Positions 35,531 through 36,874 of a DNA stretch of 36,874 bases are shown here, one piece after another. Below the pieces are notes generated by a model. It saw nothing but the letters and a program-made list of their open reading frames with translations. It did not search any database and was not told the DNA's origin. Position numbers and translations under genes: made by a program. The stretch's first letter is position 1. Every line of letters starts with the position of its first letter. Source of the stretch: Henriciella sp. (GTDB lineage Bacteria; Pseudomonadota; Alphaproteobacteria; Caulobacterales; Hyphomonadaceae); contig JAJFFK010000016.1 in assembly GCA_021776655.1 (NCBI GenBank), positions 1 to 36,874 of the forward strand, given 5' to 3'.

Positions 35531-36285
35531 GCTGGCTCCTGTCGCAGGCTGGATTTGAAATAGGACAGAACATCCTGAAACGCGGTGGTGGTGGGATGGT
35601 CGGCTTCATCAACAAAATCATGTGTTAGTACGGCATGACCGTCGCCGGGCAAGGTCGTCAGGCGAATACGCTCGCGGTCCTGATTGAACGTCTCGTCAAG
35701 GCGCGCAAATTTCTCGGCGCGGCAAAACACATCGCCTTCAAAGCGGTAAGCTTGCATCGGGCCCTTAGCTTCCAGACTGTCGCGGATCGTGGTGATATCA
35801 TCGCCGGACATGTGCAGCTCTTCATGTCTGCCAATGGGCAGGGAGGGCTGGGACGAAACAGCGGCGAGGACGGCATCATCGACCATTAGAGAGATCGCAA
35901 AATTACCGGTTAGGCACATGCCGATCGTCGCCACGCCATTGACCGAATGTGTGGACTTCAGATCCTGGCACAGCGCGCGCAGCCAATCGACAATTGGACT
36001 GGTCTTGCCCTTTTCGAAGAGGCGGAACTCACGTCGCATACACATCACACGCAACAGATTGGCGTTCTGCGACGTCTTACCAAGCCGACCGAACAGGTGC
36101 GGCAGGACGACCGTAAACCCTTCAGCTTCAAACCGATCGGCGAGCGCAAACGTCGATTGGCCAATACCGGGTAATTCCTGAATGATCACGACAACCGGGC
36201 CTTGGCCCTTGGTGTAGACATTGTGGCTTATCATATGCCCGTTTGCGGTTCGGGCCTTGAAACGGCGCTTGTCATAGCCTTGCAT
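35527..36285 (-). CDS. Dienelactone hydrolase family protein
   Basis: This 252-residue alpha/beta hydrolase has the dienelactone hydrolase pattern: Glu37 in QELPGIG, nucleophile Cys124 in GMCLTGNFA, and His217 in GDGHAVL, with the acid probably Asp185. The frame is open up to 36498, but those extra residues include a repeat-encoded stretch and do not look like the family, so the ATG at 36285 was chosen. No strong ribosome site is visible. Dienelactone hydrolases open lactone rings in aromatic degradation, yet many family members act on other esters. Co-translation with an AhpD-like peroxidase hints at handling of reactive or oxidised compounds; this is inference. Confidence 0.85.
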   Translation of the reverse strand: MQGYDKRRFKARTANGHMISHNVYTKGQGPVVVIIQELPGIGQSTFALADRFEAEGFTVVLPHLFGRLGKTSQNANLLRVMCMRREFRLFEKGKTSPIVDWLRALCQDLKSTHSVNGVATIGMCLTGNFAISLMVDDAVLAAVSSQPSLPIGRHEELHMSGDDITTIRDSLEAKGPMQAYRFEGDVFCRAEKFARLDETFNQDRERIRLTTLPGDGHAVLTHDFVDEADHPTTTAFQDVLSYFKSSLRQEPA

Positions 36286-36362
36286 GAGCAGTCTTTCTGA
36301 TTGACTTGGCGCATCATGGCGTGCGTGCGGGCGAAGGTCAAAGGGGGCTGTGTTTTGCCATT

Positions 36363-36385
36363 CGCTAAGCGCCTTCGGCGCAGCG
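36363..36385. repeat. Stable hairpin upstream of the dienelactone hydrolase gene
   Basis: CGCT, two bulged A, GCGCC, loop TTC, GGCGC, AGCG form a nearly perfect stem. There is no T-run on either side, so it is not a clear terminator. It would lie in the 5' leader of the minus-strand transcript. Confidence 0.5.
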
Positions 36386-36416
36386 AGGCAAAACTCAAGC
36401 GCGAGGCAAAACTCAA
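36383..36416. repeat. Tandem repeat, two copies of a 16-base unit
   Basis: GCGAGGCAAAACTCAA occurs at 36383-36398 and 36401-36416, an 18-base period with a GC spacer. It directly abuts the hairpin at 36363-36385. Confidence 0.85.
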
Positions 36417-36874
36417 ACATACCCATCCCCCCGGCCCACCTCACCGATGTCCGCTTATACAGATAGAGCCTTGCGCGGATGCGGCACGCGGGCCTCACCG
36501 TAGCTTAACAATGGTTGCGTTCGAGGCTTAAACACCGCCTCCGCGCGTCCCGGTCTTTTCGGGTCCGGCCTCCGGGTCTGCATGCCGCACCAAACTGGCT
36601 GGGCCTGCGAGGGAAGTCTCTACAGGGTGTTTGTCCCTGCTCACACCGTGGCTAAGCCGCCTAGACGAGGCGAACGGGCGTGACCCCGCCGTCTCACCTG
36701 ACCGACACACCCCAAGCCCAAACCGTAACGATCGATCCCGGCCCTAAGACTTGAGGTGAAGGCAGTATAGATCGGCGCACCAGGGGGGAGGATACGTTTT
36801 TTCGCGCCCGGTCCCATATTCCGCAGACGCCGGCGCAGGCGGGGGTCCATCGACTGTTGCTGTGGTGAGGGTAA

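Larger units (their letters stand above)
36286..36874. other. Long gene-free end region with repeats and hairpins
   Basis: These 589 bases hold no convincing reading frame. Short open frames on the minus strand translate into Arg/Pro-rich or repeat-derived sequence. Several hairpins are visible: GAGGC/GCCTC at 36523-36541, CCCG/CGGG at 36549-36563, CAGGG/CCCTG at 36623-36639 and CGCCT/AGGCG at 36658-36672. A structured RNA on either strand is possible; I could not match it to RNase P, tmRNA, SRP or 6S RNA by eye. A G/C repeat at about 36825-36850 resembles common intergenic palindromes. Confidence 0.5.

Noticed and set aside
36286-36498. N-terminal extension of the dienelactone hydrolase frame
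   Set aside because: The extension encodes the tandem repeat and hairpin region and lacks family similarity; the ATG at 36285 fits the family.
36523-36700. Possible RNase P RNA, from a GAGGGAAGTC segment at about 36609-36618 resembling the conserved GAGGAAAGUC
   Set aside because: The second conserved strand (ACAGNRA) and the other universal elements are absent nearby, so the likeness is probably chance.

Overview
The window looks like chromosomal DNA of an alphaproteobacterium. The closest fit is a relative of Caulobacterales, Maricaulales or Hyphomonadales. The evidence is a hflK-hflC-DUF2065-degP cluster, a complete mreBCD-mrdA-rodA operon, a TipF-like degenerate EAL protein and a BamF (DUF3035) lipoprotein; TipF and BamF are described in Caulobacter. 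There are no tRNA or rRNA genes, CRISPR arrays, transposases or phage genes that I can recognise. Taxonomy is inferred from gene content only.

Layout. 1-3178: membrane protein quality control (3' end of hflK, hflC, a small DUF2065 protein, a DegP-type protease), convergent with serB. serB is divergent from miaA. 5046-5365 is a gene-free leader with repeats. 5366-10952 is the rod-shape operon, with most genes overlapping by stop/start. 11046-12512 is a sodium-coupled NSS transporter ending in a clear intrinsic terminator.

12582-19572 is a patchwork of accessory genes on both strands: a proline iminopeptidase, an orphan lipoprotein, a DUF262/DUF1524 (GmrSD-like) protein, a FAH-family hydrolase coupled to a lipoprotein that looks like a metallo-beta-lactamase fold without its metal ligands, and a Tat-exported nitroreductase with its own MarR regulator.

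19668-23201 is a run of tipF-like, HAD, MaoC and ribF. 23361-31839 is a same-strand block: ileS, lspA, bamF, an active M16 peptidase, an inactive lipoprotein M16 partner and a BCCT transporter. ileS carries an in-frame palindromic repeat insertion.

31812-36285 is again accessory: a GNAT acetyltransferase, an unrecognised two-gene module (four-TM coiled-coil protein plus membrane-anchored VWA-like protein), and an AhpD-like/dienelactone hydrolase pair. The last 589 bases hold no convincing gene but contain tandem repeats and several hairpins; a structured RNA is possible but not shown.

The best candidates for something undescribed are the two-gene module at 32577-34943 and the metal-less MBL-like lipoprotein at 16958-17689. 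The repeat inside ileS and the M16 lipoprotein pair beside bamF and lspA come next.
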